Shown here: positions 44,401 to 48,097 of the stretch, piece after piece
Position numbering within the stretch: position 1 is the first letter of the stretch
How the letters are laid out: each line of letters opens with the position of its first letter
NCBI RefSeq assembly: GCF_028640845.1
Contig: NC_080543.1
Coordinates: forward strand, 10,681,459 to 10,745,458
Reading direction: 5' to 3'
DNA from: Ahaetulla prasina
Lineage: Eukaryota > Chordata > Lepidosauria > Squamata > Colubridae
DNA length: 64,000 nucleotides
The notes under the pieces: model-generated
Database searches by the model: none
Told to the model about the DNA's origin: nothing
Seen by the model: the letters and a program-made list of their open reading frames with translations, nothing else
Position numbers and translations under genes: made by a program

Positions 44401-47313
44401 CTTTACAAACATGGAATCTGTGGAAAATTAATCACATGAAAACATTCTTCAAGTTAAATCTAGACTATAAGTTGAGCAAAAAATTGCTGCAGAGATGGTT
44501 CTGAATTACAATTAAGTTCTCAGAATGCAAAAATCTATTTTATATAATACCACAAGGCAATTTCAAACAAGTTTGTGATTGCCTTAGTCCCGATTTTAAG
44601 CCAGAAAAGTCAGTCAATAAAATGTGGTTTTACTGAATGCTAGCTTTCCCTGTCACATGTAACCCATTTAGTTGAAGACTGATCCCACATATGAACAGGA
44701 AGAAGGTTTTAAAGCTAACTAGTGTCACTTGTTAATTTGAGAGTGTAGTAAATGAAATTATTGTAATGTTGCAATGCAGCTTACGTTATGAAATGGGATG
44801 AAAAGGGAAACAAAGACATTTTTGCATTAAAACTCTTTAGGGGCAATACAGGTAACAAGGATCATCATGATGTCAACAATCCTCCCTCTCATGTTAATGG
44901 ATACCCAATGTATAGATCATATCGTGCCACATGACTTCATTAAAAACTACTTAATATTTCAGTAAAATATTCAATTCAGAGGAAAGCAAAAGCCTTGCTA
45001 ATAGGTGAAGAATTACTACTGTTGGCTTCCTAAACAGCTGCTTAATCTCTTAAATTTTAAATTATCATTTATACCGCCTTTGCAATTAGGGTTAGAGACA
45101 CCTAATTCAAATTTATCCCTATTGTGCTGAAGGCGGGACCAGGGCAAAACCAGAAAAGTGGTTTCAGCTTCTCAACTTTCACAACCAACCAATAGTAAAC
45201 TAAAATTGTGGAAGGGAAGGGAAGGGGAAGAATGATTAAACTTCCCACAATATTTATTAAATTTATAGGCCACCCATCTCCCCACCAGGCAATTAAAGAT
45301 AGTCCTCGACTTATGACCTCAATAAGCCCAAAATTTCTGTTAAGTGAATTTTGCCCCATTTTATGACCTTTCTTGCCACAGGTAAGTGAATCAGTGCAGT
45401 TGTTAATCACATGGTTGTTCAGTGAATCTGGCTTCCCCATTGACTTTGGCTTGTCTGAAGGCGCAAAAGGGGATCACATGACTCCAGGACACAGGAACGG
45501 TCATAAATAGGAGTCAGTTGCCAAGTGTGAAAATTGGTCATATGTCACTTCTTTCAGTAACTTGTTGTAAACTTCAAACGGACACTAAACAAACTGATGT
45601 AAGTCAAGGACTACTTGTATTAGTATTCTTGCTTTTGGTTTCCTAGTAGAGGACCACACCTGTATATCTAAGAAGAGTCAAAAGAACTGAATGATTGAAA
45701 GGAGGTAAAACTTCTGAATCAGATAAAACTGAAAGATGGTGGGGCAGGATTAAATTACAAATACTTCCAGCAGAAGCTGCCACAAAAATGCGATTTAAGA
45801 CATTAGGGGAGGAGAAGGGGAAAAAAAAACACAGGAAAAATTAAAATTAAAAGCCAAAATTAAAAGGCAGCCCCGTCAAGCAGCAAAGGAAACCACAGAA
45901 AAGCCCAAGGAACAGCGTGGCATCAGAGGGGGGGGGGACTTAATCAGACTAATGGTGCTGAATTATTTTAAAGGACCTTTATTATTATTGTCTCCCTTAT
46001 TCATTAAACATGAAACTCAGTCAACTGAACATTTAAAAATGTATCACCATTATTTTATTTTATGATTATTATACTTCATTCATTAAACATGAAACTCAGT
46101 CAACTGAACCTTTAAAAATGTATCCCAAATATTATATTATCCTTTTATTCAAACACAAAACTCAGTCAACTGAACCTTTAAAACTGTATCCCAAATATTA
46201 TTTTAATATTACTTTTATTCATTCAACATGACACAGTCAACTGAACGTTTAAAAATGTATCCCAAATATTATTTTAATATTATACTTTTATTCATTCAAC
46301 ATGAAACGCAGTCAACCCAACGTTTAAAAGTGTATCCATTATTTTATGATTACTTTTATTCATTAAACATGAAACTGTCAACCCAACGTTTAAAAACGTA
46401 TCTCAAATATTTATTTTAATATCATACTTTTATTCATTCAACATGAAACTCAAGTCAACCGAACCTTTAAAAATGTATCCCAAATACTTTTTATTATTAT
46501 ACTTTTATTCATTCAAGATGAAACTCAAGTCAACCGAACCTTTTAAAAATGTATCCCAAATATTATTTATTTTATGATACTTTTATTCATTCAAGATGAA
46601 ACTCAAGTCAACCGAACCTTTTAAAAATGTATCCCAAATATTATTTTATGATTATTATACTTTTATTCATTCAACATGAAACTCAAGTCGACTGAACGCA
46701 TTATTATTATTTAGAAACAAATCTCTTAACGAAGGGGGGGCCTCATTCCTTGCGGCCAAAATTAACAAGAACGCTGCGCTTTTTTTTTCCAAGGCAAAAA
46801 TTCCTTCAGGAGTTTGATTTGAAGGGAGGGGAAAAAAAGAGAGAGAGAGAGAGAGAGAGAAGGCGGATAGGAAGGATTGAAGGGAGGAAAAGAAATCCAG
46901 AGGGCTTGCTTTGACAAGAAGCTGCCCTAAGAAAAGTTTGCCGCCCTCCGTCTTCCTCCACGACGAGGGCGCGGGAGGGAGCCCTGAGGTAAAAAAGAGG
47001 GGACCCCCCCCCGAGGCTCCACCGCCCCAAAAGGGGTCCATCCCGAGGGGAGCGGCAGTGGAGGCGCCCCTTCTTTCCCCCCTCCACACCCCACAAAGCG
47101 GGAGAAAAAGCCGTGAAGGAGGCTCGGCCTGAGGGAAAAAAAAGAAGGGCGAGAAGAGGCGGCGGCGGCGGCGTCGGACTCACAGTCGAGGTGCTTCTTC
47201 TTGGGGCCCATCACCTCGTGCGTGGTGGCCTTGCAGACGGTCTTGGAGACGGCCGAGCCCGTCACGCTGTGCTGCGCCGCCGTGATGCGGTCGGTCAGGC
47301 TCTGCCCCGACAT
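2849..47313 (-). CDS. PICALM: PICALM, coding exons 1-10 (gene continues past base 1)
   Basis: The product is an endocytic adaptor that binds PtdIns(4,5)P2 at the plasma membrane, recruits clathrin and AP2, and sorts small R-SNAREs; this role is known from the family. Ten GT-AG exons join in frame to 339 codons. The N-terminus [20 protein letters not shown] and the exon 9-10 linker (residues 270-339) identify PICALM rather than its paralogue SNAP91. The ANTH domain covers roughly residues 14-290. The basic patch K28 plus KKK at 38-40 and H41, the known lipid-binding site, is intact. Exon lengths are 130, 143, 76, 103, 94, 112, 107, 42, 86 and 124 nt. The clathrin- and AP2-binding C-terminal half is not in the window. 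Compared with human (from memory) there are few changes, including Q47L, E51D, Y88H, I94T, L165I, G233A, T245A and A283G. No stop or frameshift is seen. Confidence 0.97.
3060..3569. other. Intron 9 sequence, nothing recognised
   Basis: AT-rich intronic DNA between exon 10 and a hAT insertion. Short ORFs here have no family resemblance and no repeat was identified. Confidence 0.6.
3578..3891. mobile_element. hAT-type non-autonomous element (314 bp) with 8-bp TSD
   Basis: Ends CAGGGGTCAGCAACCT and AGGTTGCCGACCCCTG are inverted and flanked by TCCTAGAG on both sides (3570-3577, 3892-3899). Inside, a roughly 60-bp block (AGGAAAAAGGACGCCGC-type) occurs twice in tandem at 3686 and 3748. Confidence 0.92.
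4459..4644. mobile_element. Foldback repeat (186 bp)
   Basis: TGTCCCAAAGGTGCTTTTTC at the left is the near-exact complement of the right end (4612-4644). The centre carries GAAGACATTT and GAAGAAGCTTCTTGG blocks of a kind I associate with Penelope-like elements (uncertain). No TSD was found. Confidence 0.6.
4924..5009 (-). CDS. PICALM: PICALM coding exon 9
   Basis: Acceptor GTCTTGTAG ends at 5010; donor GTATGT begins at 4923. Encodes residues 270-297 ([20 protein letters not shown] and onward) plus two bases of Arg298. Gly replaces Ala at 283. It leads from the last ANTH helices into the charged linker. Confidence 0.95.
5098..5318 (+). mobile_element. tRNA-derived SINE (family 1)
   Basis: The 5' part resembles tRNA with an A-box region (GTGGCGGTGCAGTGCTTAG) and a B-box (GAGTTCGATCC). 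The body reads GACTCAGCCTTCCATCCTTC and TAAACCGCTTAGAGAG, and the tail is (GTT)n. Two antisense copies lie at 11883 and 17292. Confidence 0.8.
5330..6230. other. Intron 8 sequence, nothing recognised
   Basis: AT-rich intron between SINE and exon 8. No repeat termini, coding similarity or structural signal was seen. Confidence 0.6.
6237..6278 (-). CDS. PICALM: PICALM coding exon 8 (42-nt small exon)
   Basis: A 14-codon exon, [14 protein letters not shown] (residues 256-269), phase 0 at both ends, with acceptor TTTCTTGCAG and donor GTAAAT. It is too short for ORF finding and was located by family sequence between exons 7 and 9. Its symmetrical phase means skipping would preserve frame. Confidence 0.96.
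6524..6904 (+). mobile_element. TA-flanked MITE (GTAGTCC family)
   Basis: Begins TACAGGTAGTCCTTG and ends GAGGACTGCCTTGTA, an imperfect inverted pair with TA at both outer edges. That suggests Tc1/mariner-type insertion (inference). Internal marks are AAGCCCAACATTTCTG and CCCACTGACTTTGCTTGTC. The family is the most frequent repeat in this window. Confidence 0.8.
7082..7468 (-). mobile_element. TA-flanked MITE, diverged copy
   Basis: TACGGTAGTCCTTGACTTAC at one end and GAGGACTATCAGTA at the other. The interior is reversed and diverged from the copy at 6524. Confidence 0.65.
7819..7942. mobile_element. Palindromic hAT-like MITE
   Basis: CAGTGTTTCTCAGTCTTGGC is mirrored by GCCAAGATTGAGAAGCAC. 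The centre contains the AACTCCCAGAATTCCCCAGC motif shared by several foldback copies in the window. Confidence 0.65.
8057..8163 (-). CDS. PICALM: PICALM coding exon 7
   Basis: Acceptor CTTCTGCAG ends at 8164; donor GTAAAA begins at 8056. Completes Glu220 and encodes residues 221-255, ending in phase 0. It includes [20 protein letters not shown] and [10 protein letters not shown]. Ala at 233 matches SNAP91 rather than mammalian PICALM (Gly). Residue 245 is Ala where both paralogues usually have Thr. Confidence 0.95.
8546..8662. mobile_element. MITE with TTTCCCC/AATAAGAC termini, one end lost
   Basis: Starts TACCCTGTTTCCTCCAAAAT and carries AATCGGGCTTTTGAGCGCAT; the right terminus is truncated. 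Complete copies are at 14569 and 27602. Confidence 0.7.
8665..10368. other. Intron 6 sequence, nothing recognised
   Basis: About 1.7 kb of AT-rich DNA without recognisable repeat ends, long ORFs or coding similarity. Confidence 0.55.
10370..10725 (-). mobile_element. TA-flanked MITE (GTAGTCC family)
   Basis: TACAGGTAGTCCTTGACTTA and TCGAGGACTACCTGTA form a clear terminal inverted repeat with flanking TA. The interior is in reverse orientation. Confidence 0.8.
10945..11142 (+). mobile_element. LINE 3' end with CCGCCCTGAGTCC signature
   Basis: GGCTGTAAACCGCCCTGAGT and GGGAGAAGGGCGGTATAGAA form the conserved 3' hairpin region of a LINE family also present at 23325 and 58265. The tail is (ATAAAC)n-like. 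Confidence 0.7.
11444..11555 (-). CDS. PICALM: PICALM coding exon 6
   Basis: Acceptor TTTTTTTACAG ends at 11556; donor GTAAGA begins at 11443. Encodes residues 183-219 ([20 protein letters not shown] and onward) plus one base of Glu220. It is the signature ANTH segment shared with SNAP91 and is unbroken here. Confidence 0.96.
11697..12331 (-). mobile_element. MITE (GTAGTCC family) split by a SINE
   Basis: Left end CAGGTAGTCCTTGATTTAC and right end AAGACTACCTGTA bracket a normal MITE interior. The interior is interrupted at about 11885-12120 by an antisense tRNA-derived SINE, so the SINE arrived later. Confidence 0.75.
11883..12120 (-). mobile_element. tRNA-derived SINE (family 1), antisense, nested
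   Basis: On the minus strand it reads TGGTTAGAATGCAGTATTG at the tRNA-like head, then CAGTTCGATCCTGACC and TCAGCCTTCCATCCTTC. Short similar sequences (GTCATA/CTCATA) at its edges could be the target duplication. Confidence 0.8.
12442..12668. mobile_element. hAT-type element (227 bp) with 8-bp TSD
   Basis: CAACGGTGGGTTTCAAA and CTGAAACCCACCTCTG are inverted ends, flanked by exact TTGCAGTG (12434-12441, 12669-12676). Interior motifs ACTACTGGTTC and GGGCGTGGC also occur in copies at 54448 and 58885. Confidence 0.9.
13019..13513 (+). mobile_element. Possible solo LTR split by a SINE
   Basis: Starts TGTTGTAATGGAG and ends CTGTCTAACA. It has an AATAAA signal (13446) about 65 bp before the end, as LTRs do. 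A SINE occupies 13050-13262. No 4-5 bp TSD was confirmed, so this is tentative. Confidence 0.4.
13050..13262 (+). mobile_element. tRNA-derived SINE (family 2)
   Basis: Head GCCAGTTTGGTCTAATGGTT with A-box character, B-box-like GCGAGTTCAAGGCCTGCC, body CTCTCTCAGCCC and ACCTCACAGGG, 3' end AATAATAAAGGCGAGATAC. Flanks ACCTTGGGAG and ACCTTGAGAG are a 9/10 target duplication. Confidence 0.85.
13660..13777. mobile_element. Palindromic hAT-like MITE, diverged
   Basis: TGTCAATTTTAAGATAAGTG is mirrored by CACACAATTTAAAGTTGTCA around a central CTAGAATTCTGG core. Confidence 0.5.
14068..14104. repeat. (GATA)n microsatellite
   Basis: About eight AGAT units with one variant, in intron 5. Confidence 0.9.
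14353..14446 (-). CDS. PICALM: PICALM coding exon 5
   Basis: Acceptor TTTTAATAG ends at 14447; donor GTAAGT begins at 14352. Encodes residues 151-182, including [20 protein letters not shown], and ends in phase 0 after Asn182. The only difference I notice from the mammalian protein is Leu to Ile at residue 165. Confidence 0.96.
14569..14707. mobile_element. TA-flanked MITE with TTTCCCC/AATAAGAC termini
   Basis: TACCCTGTTTTCTGCAAAAT and TTTTCGGGGAAACACAGTA are inverted ends, TA outermost, with the GGGCTTTTGAGCGCATGGC interior. Confidence 0.8.
14853..14941. mobile_element. Palindromic hAT MITE (89 bp) with 8-bp TSD
   Basis: CAGGGGTCCCCAACCTTGGC and CCAAGGTTGGGGACCCCTG are inverted; TGCTAGTA flanks both sides (14845-14852, 14942-14949). 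One of the clearest copies of the AACTCCCAGAATTCCCCAGC family. Confidence 0.92.
15554..15745 (+). mobile_element. MITE (GTAGTCC family), 3' truncated
   Basis: Begins TACAGGGAGTCGTTGAC and runs to CCCATTGACTTTGCTTATC; the second inverted end is missing. Confidence 0.7.
16153..16255 (-). CDS. PICALM: PICALM coding exon 4
   Basis: Acceptor CTTCCTGTAG ends at 16256; donor GTAAGT begins at 16152. Completes Gly117 and encodes residues 118-150, including [20 protein letters not shown], then two bases of Gly151. This is the middle of the ANTH superhelix and appears unchanged from other vertebrates. Confidence 0.96.
16521..16928 (-). mobile_element. MITE related to the GTAGTCC family (variant)
   Basis: Starts CATGTAGTCCTCATCTTA and ends CTCAAGGACCATCTTTATA. 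The interior (GGACCTGCCCGTTACGG, CCAGTCACATG) differs from the main family and matches the copy at 18821. Confidence 0.65.
17292..17562 (-). mobile_element. tRNA-derived SINE or related repeat, antisense
   Basis: On the minus strand it has AAGGTTGACTCAGCCTTCC and GTAAAATGAGGACCCAGATT-like body, ending in CCGCCCTGAGTC and a (AAT)n tail. It joins the SINE body to the CCGCCC 3' end used by a LINE family here, consistent with tail-sharing. Confidence 0.65.
17879..17954 (-). CDS. PICALM: PICALM coding exon 3
   Basis: Acceptor CTTCCAG ends at 17955; donor GTAAAT begins at 17878. Encodes residues 92-116 ([20 protein letters not shown] and onward) plus the first base of Gly117. The third residue is Thr where mammals have Ile, a polar substitution in a buried helix that could be lineage specific. 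Confidence 0.95.
18000..18818. other. Intron 2 sequence, nothing recognised
   Basis: AT-rich intron beyond exon 3's acceptor. No repeat or coding signal recognised. Confidence 0.55.
18821..19214 (-). mobile_element. TA-flanked MITE, variant family
   Basis: TACAGGTAGACCTCAATATA and GTGAAGGACTATCTGTA are the inverted ends. Interior TGACAGTCATTAAGTGAAC relates it to the copy at 16521. Confidence 0.75.
19316..19450. mobile_element. Palindromic hAT MITE (135 bp) with 8-bp TSD
   Basis: An almost perfect palindrome from CAGGGGTCTCCAACC to GGTTGGAGACCCCTG centred on CAGCAAAGCTGGCTG. ACCTAAAG flanks both sides (19308-19315, 19451-19458). A transcript would fold into a hairpin with arms of about 65 bp. 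Confidence 0.95.
20195..20337 (-). CDS. PICALM: PICALM coding exon 2
   Basis: Acceptor TTTTTCAG ends at 20338; donor GTAACA begins at 20194. The leading AT completes codon 44 (TAT, Tyr) with the T of exon 1, and the exon ends in phase 0 after Glu91. It encodes ANTH helices with the recognisable segment [20 protein letters not shown]. Residue 47 is Leu where I recall Gln in mammals, and residue 88 is His, as in SNAP91, where mammalian PICALM has Tyr. Confidence 0.96.
20520..20640 (-). mobile_element. CR1-like LINE 3' end, antisense
   Basis: Reads GAGTTGGAAAGGACCTTGCA then TCATCTAGTCCAACCCCCTG, the reverse complement of the CR1 terminus. CACAACCTCCTGATTGTGAG occurs twice (20610 and 20656), a short local duplication. 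Confidence 0.7.
20720..21112 (+). mobile_element. TA-flanked MITE (GTAGTCC family)
   Basis: Starts TACAGGTACACCTCGATTTA and ends ATCGAGCATAGCCTGTA; the full interior has the usual CCCATTGACTTTGCTTGTC mark. Confidence 0.8.
21116..22948. other. Intron 1 sequence, no gene recognised
   Basis: 1.8 kb of AT-rich DNA with only a short LINE/SINE-like piece near 22310-22400 (TTTATATCCTGCCTTTTCC). ORFs here are short and unrelated to known families. Confidence 0.55.
22951..23306 (+). mobile_element. TA-flanked MITE (GTAGTCC family)
   Basis: AGTAGTCCTTGACTTACAAA to AAGTTGAGGACTATGTGTA, with a complete interior. Confidence 0.8.
23325..23588 (+). mobile_element. LINE 3' end with CCGCCCTGAGTCC signature
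   Basis: The end of an RT reading frame (CTTAAGACACATCTATTTAT) is followed by GGCTGTGAACCGCCCTGAGT, GGGCGGTATAAAAATTTG and an (AAAT)n tail. Confidence 0.75.
24186..24369 (-). mobile_element. SINE family 2 fragment, antisense
   Basis: TAACTCAAGGTGGAGAACA, CCCCACAACAACCACATTGT and GACTGGCCCAAAGTCACC are the reverse complement of the family-2 3' part. A (GA)n run is inserted. Confidence 0.65.
24392..24670. mobile_element. hAT element fragment related to that at 2071
   Basis: The right end is CCTTGAGTTTGACACCCCTG. The interior repeats CTCTGCCAGTGAAAACGGAGC and CCTCCCAAGCTCCATTTTC, as in the 2071 element. The left end is damaged, beside a G-run. Confidence 0.65.
25310..25672 (-). mobile_element. 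SINE family 2, antisense, carrying a nested hAT MITE
   Basis: On the minus strand it reads CCAGTTTGGTTTAGTAGTTA at the head and GACTTTGGGCCAGTCACTTT in the body. A palindromic hAT MITE sits inside at 25496-25614. Confidence 0.75.
25496..25614. mobile_element. Palindromic hAT MITE, unit 1 (119 bp)
   Basis: CAGGAGTCTCCAACCTTGGC and GCCAAGATTGGAGACTCCTG are inverted, with TSD CACTAGAA on both sides. It lacks part of the central palindrome present in unit 2. Confidence 0.9.
26154..26292. mobile_element. Palindromic hAT MITE, unit 2 (139 bp)
   Basis: Same insertion and the same TSD CACTAGAA as in unit 1, but with a full centre (CAGCCAGCTTTGCTTTGCTG). Confidence 0.9.
26585..26629. repeat. (GT)n microsatellite, expanded in unit 2
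   Basis: About 21 uninterrupted GT units. The duplicate at 25909-25927 is a short interrupted run. Confidence 0.95.
27602..27740. mobile_element. TA-flanked MITE with TTTCCCC/AATAAGAC termini
   Basis: TACTGTGTTTCCCCGAAAAT and TTTTGGGGGAAACAGGGTA are inverted ends with TA outermost. Opposite orientation to the copy at 14569. Confidence 0.85.
27907..28406 (+). mobile_element. Probable solo LTR (related to that at 48289)
   Basis: About 500 bp from TGGGAAGCCCCC to ATTACAACA. The start resembles the 48289 LTR (AATGAAATATTTGGGGGAAT, AGGCAGAATATTAG). A TATAAAAG box (28240) and AATAAA (28314) lie in LTR-like positions, and TTTCCAGTGTCCTTCTCCCA recurs near the end of the others. No TSD confirmed. 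Confidence 0.55.
28410..29390. other. Intron 1 sequence, nothing recognised
   Basis: AT-rich DNA between a probable LTR and a MITE; no family recognised. Confidence 0.55.
29392..29772 (-). mobile_element. TA-flanked MITE (GTAGTCC family)
   Basis: TACAGGTAGTCCCCAACTTA to AAGGACTCTTGTA, interior reversed (AATGGGGAAGCCAATTCATT). Confidence 0.8.
29780..31625. other. Intron 1 sequence, no gene recognised
   Basis: About 1.8 kb without repeat termini. Several 80-120 codon ORFs on both strands have no recognisable motif and no splice or codon support. Confidence 0.5.
31632..32030 (+). mobile_element. Dispersed repeat of the AGTATAAGACGCACC family
   Basis: GAGTATAAGACGCACCTTAG near the left and GAGTATAAGACACACCCAGA near the right occur in direct orientation, with GGAGGAAAATAAG and a GGGGGAAAAAGGTA end. 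The interior has several TCTGAAGCTTTTTTT-like repeats. Confidence 0.6.
32318..32410 (-). repeat. Single minisatellite-type unit followed by (TAA)n
   Basis: The minus strand reads ACTTTATTCATTAAACATGA then AACTCAGTCAACTGAAT, the same unit that is tandemly repeated at 45990-46690. A run of about 17 TAA units adjoins it. Confidence 0.85.
32420..33830. other. Intron 1 sequence, nothing recognised
   Basis: AT-rich DNA with no identified repeat family. Confidence 0.5.
33833..33928 (+). repeat. (GGAA)n microsatellite
   Basis: About 22 tandem GAAG tetramers, purine-only on the plus strand and therefore pyrimidine-only in the PICALM pre-mRNA. Confidence 0.98.
34033..34094. repeat. Long hairpin (25-bp arms, one mismatch)
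   Basis: 34033-34057 pairs with 34070-34094 at 24 of 25 positions, around a 12-base loop, and one more G-C pair extends the stem. No match to a MITE family in this window. The dimensions are those of a short-hairpin or pre-miRNA-like stem. Confidence 0.75.
34650..35391. mobile_element. hAT-like element with a second nested element
   Basis: The outer ends CAGCGGTCACCAACTGGTGG and AAAAGGTTGGTGACC are inverted. GTGGTCC repeats recur near both ends (34669-34712, 35323-35370). At 34752 a second hAT-like left end (CAGGGGTCCTCAAACTATGG) begins. ORFs across it have no recognised domain. Confidence 0.7.
35400..36520. other. Intron 1 sequence, nothing recognised
   Basis: 1.1 kb of AT-rich DNA with no repeat identified; a candidate for comparison with other squamates for conserved non-coding elements. 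Confidence 0.5.
36525..36700 (+). mobile_element. SINE family 2, 5' truncated
   Basis: TAGTCCCACCTTAGACATGA, GGGCCAATCATTCTCTGTC and GGAGGAAGGAGTACTATAC match the family body. The tRNA head is missing. Confidence 0.65.
36862..37105 (+). mobile_element. tRNA-derived SINE (family 2)
   Basis: GAGAGCCAGTTTGGTCTC head, B-box-like GAGTTCAAATCC, GGGCCAGTCACTCTCTCAGC body, AAATAATAAACGCAGGATAC 3' end and an A-rich tail. Confidence 0.85.
37110..38590. other. Intron 1 sequence, largely unassigned
   Basis: Mostly unrecognised AT-rich DNA. 38390-38450 resembles one arm of the AACTCCCAGAATT foldback family. Confidence 0.5.
38598..38976 (-). mobile_element. MITE (GTAGTCC family)
   Basis: ATAATCCTCAACTTACAACC to TCAAGGATTACCTGTA, interior reversed (AATGGGGAAGCCAGATTCA). 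Confidence 0.75.
39476..41554. repeat. Tandem duplication of a LINE 3' end with its flank
   Basis: 39476-40510 (1035 bp) is repeated at 40511-41554 (1044 bp). Each unit holds about 135-150 bp of unique flank, the target-site sequence CAGGTATACTTATT, a T-run and the 3' part of the LINE. The units differ by four small indels (CCG, T, C, CATG in unit 2) and a few substitutions. The shared TCTCC marks the junction. Confidence 0.95.
39977..40510 (-). pseudogene. Duplicated partial LINE-1 ORF1p pseudogene
   Basis: The second copy of the RRM and C-terminal parts, produced by the tandem duplication. It lacks a 4-bp CATG present in the other copy, so its frame breaks earlier (after [14 protein letters not shown]). 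Confidence 0.85.
41009..41760 (-). pseudogene. LINE-1 ORF1p-like pseudogene
   Basis: ORF1p is an RNA-binding chaperone of L1 ribonucleoproteins. The N-terminal part (ATG at 41760) has a heptad-like coiled coil ([20 protein letters not shown]). An RRM-like part follows ([20 protein letters not shown], then [17 protein letters not shown]) and then a C-terminal part ([20 protein letters not shown]) that ends at a stop at 41009. The frame shifts near 41580 and near 41300, so the copy is dead. Confidence 0.85.
43005..43378 (+). mobile_element. CR1-like LINE 3' region
   Basis: GGATTAGGGTTGACATGATA through GTTGGACTAGAAGATCCC and CTTCCAACTCTATTATTCTC is the canonical CR1 3' end. It still encodes fragments of the RT C-terminus (TGGAATGGCTTCCCTCCAG). 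Confidence 0.8.
43390..44060. other. Intron 1 sequence, nothing recognised
   Basis: No repeat or coding similarity recognised. Confidence 0.5.
44062..44205. mobile_element. Palindromic hAT-like MITE
   Basis: TTTCAACCTCAGCAAAAAG is mirrored by GAAGTTGCTGAGGCTAAGAA, with GGACTTCCACTCCCAGAAT and ATTCTGGGAGTGGAAGTCC in the arms. AAAGTAG and CTACTTT lie at the edges. Confidence 0.75.
44210..45295. other. Intron 1 sequence, nothing recognised
   Basis: About 1.1 kb of AT-rich DNA without recognisable elements. Confidence 0.5.
45300..45619 (+). mobile_element. TA-flanked MITE (GTAGTCC family)
   Basis: ATAGTCCTCGACTTATGACC to AGTCAAGGACTACTTGTA with a complete interior. Confidence 0.8.
45990..46690 (+). 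repeat. Minisatellite, about ten units of 68-85 bp
   Basis: Units contain CTTTTATTCATTCAACATGA, AACTCAAGTCAACCGAACC and TTTAAAAATGTATCCCAAAT, and start near 45999, 46077, 46145, 46214, 46290, 46358, 46433, 46506, 46577 and 46663. The first units carry CATTAAACATG and CAACTGAAC, the later ones CATTCAAGATG and CAACCGAACC, so the array is ordered by variant. It ends about 0.5 kb below exon 1. Confidence 0.95.
47184..47313 (-). CDS. PICALM: PICALM coding exon 1
   Basis: Encodes residues 1-43 plus the first base of codon 44. The start is ATG at 47313-47311 in a good Kozak context (GCCACCACCATGT on the minus strand). The exon ends CTCGACT before the donor GTGAGT (47183-47178). It contains the lipid-binding K28 and the KKKH cluster at residues 38-41. 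It lies inside the CpG-rich promoter region, as first exons of housekeeping genes often do. Confidence 0.97.
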
Positions 47314-47896
47314 GGTGGTGGCCCGAGCTCCCTTACGACGCGCGGCCGCGGCTGCTTCTCAGCGGGGAAGCGGGGATGGGAAAGAGGGAGCAGGAGGAGG
47401 AGGAGGAGGGGGGAAAAAAAAGGAGGGCGGGCAGCCCCGGCCGACCGGCCCTAACGCCGCCACCCAGCCCTTTAGACGCCCGGCTGCGAGCTCCGCCTTC
47501 CGGAAGGGCCGGGGCTTGTCACCCCGGGAGAAGGCCGCCTCCGCTCCCCGCCCGAGTGGGCGTCGCCTTTCTTTTCCCCCGCTTTCCCCCCCCCACCCCG
47601 GCGTCCCCTCACGCGCAGGCGCGGACAGGGGAAATGGCCGCCGAAGAAGCCGCCTCCGAGGTCTTTCCGGGACGCCCGGATCACGTGATAGATACCATTC
47701 TCTTTCAAGCGGGGCCTCCTCTCCTCCCCCTCGCCAACTTTTATTAAATAAAAAAAAAATTCTAGCCCACGTGACGCGCTCCACCTTGAGGGCAGTGGGG
47801 GCGGGGCCGCACCCCCGACGCCCCTGCACGTGTCGTGGCGTCGTCTTTTTTTCCTCCTCGCCCCGCCCCCTTTATTCGGCTCCGCCCCCGCCGGGG

Positions 47897-47927
47897 CTGC
47901 GTCACAAGGAAGAATGCGGTGACGCAG
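47897..47927. promoter_or_regulatory. Inverted pair of CRE-like half sites
   Basis: CTGCGTCAC (47897-47905) and GTGACGCAG (47919-47927) form a perfect 9-bp inverted repeat with a 13-bp spacer. Each arm contains a TGACG core of the ATF/CREB or AP-1 type. Confidence 0.45.
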
Positions 47928-48034
47928 TCGGTCGAGGGACGCTGCGGTGTTTTGTTGTGTTTTTTTTTTTTTCTTTTCCTCTGCCCGGTCTTTCCCCCCC
48001 TCCCTGCCCCGCCCGCCTCTTCTTTCCTGGACAG

Positions 48035-48042
48035 TGACGTCA
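48035..48042. promoter_or_regulatory. Perfect CRE (TGACGTCA)
   Basis: An 8-bp palindromic CREB/ATF consensus at the outer edge of the CpG island, about 0.7 kb upstream of the PICALM ATG. Occupancy is inferred from the consensus only. Confidence 0.5.
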
Positions 48043-48097
48043 CCGGGATTCCTGAGGTGGGGGGGAGCGGGAGGGTGCTTTTGCTGCCTTTTCCACT

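Larger units (their letters stand above)
46900..48060 (-). promoter_or_regulatory. PICALM: PICALM CpG-island promoter region
   Basis: Strongly GC- and CpG-rich DNA surrounds exon 1, in contrast to the AT-rich flanks. Above the ATG it holds GC boxes (47797-47808, 47861-47870 and around 47883), three CACGTG E-boxes (47682, 47768, 47827), a perfect CRE and CRE-like half sites. No TATA box is evident. The start of transcription cannot be fixed from sequence but should lie above 47313. Confidence 0.85.

Noticed and set aside
45990..46690. CRISPR-like direct repeats
   Set aside because: Units are contiguous and diverge gradually without unique spacers, in a vertebrate intron. It is a minisatellite.
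47634..47747. Possible divergent gene starting ATGGCCGCCGAAGAAG from a bidirectional promoter
   Set aside because: The start context is good, but after about 37 codons it runs into a stop and AT-rich sequence. No donor site or family match was evident. Transcript data would be needed to revive it.
47201..48037. 278-codon plus-strand ORF opposite PICALM exon 1
   Set aside because: It is antisense to the exon and crosses the CpG island. High GC suppresses stop codons, and the protein is low-complexity Pro/Arg/Ser with no domain.
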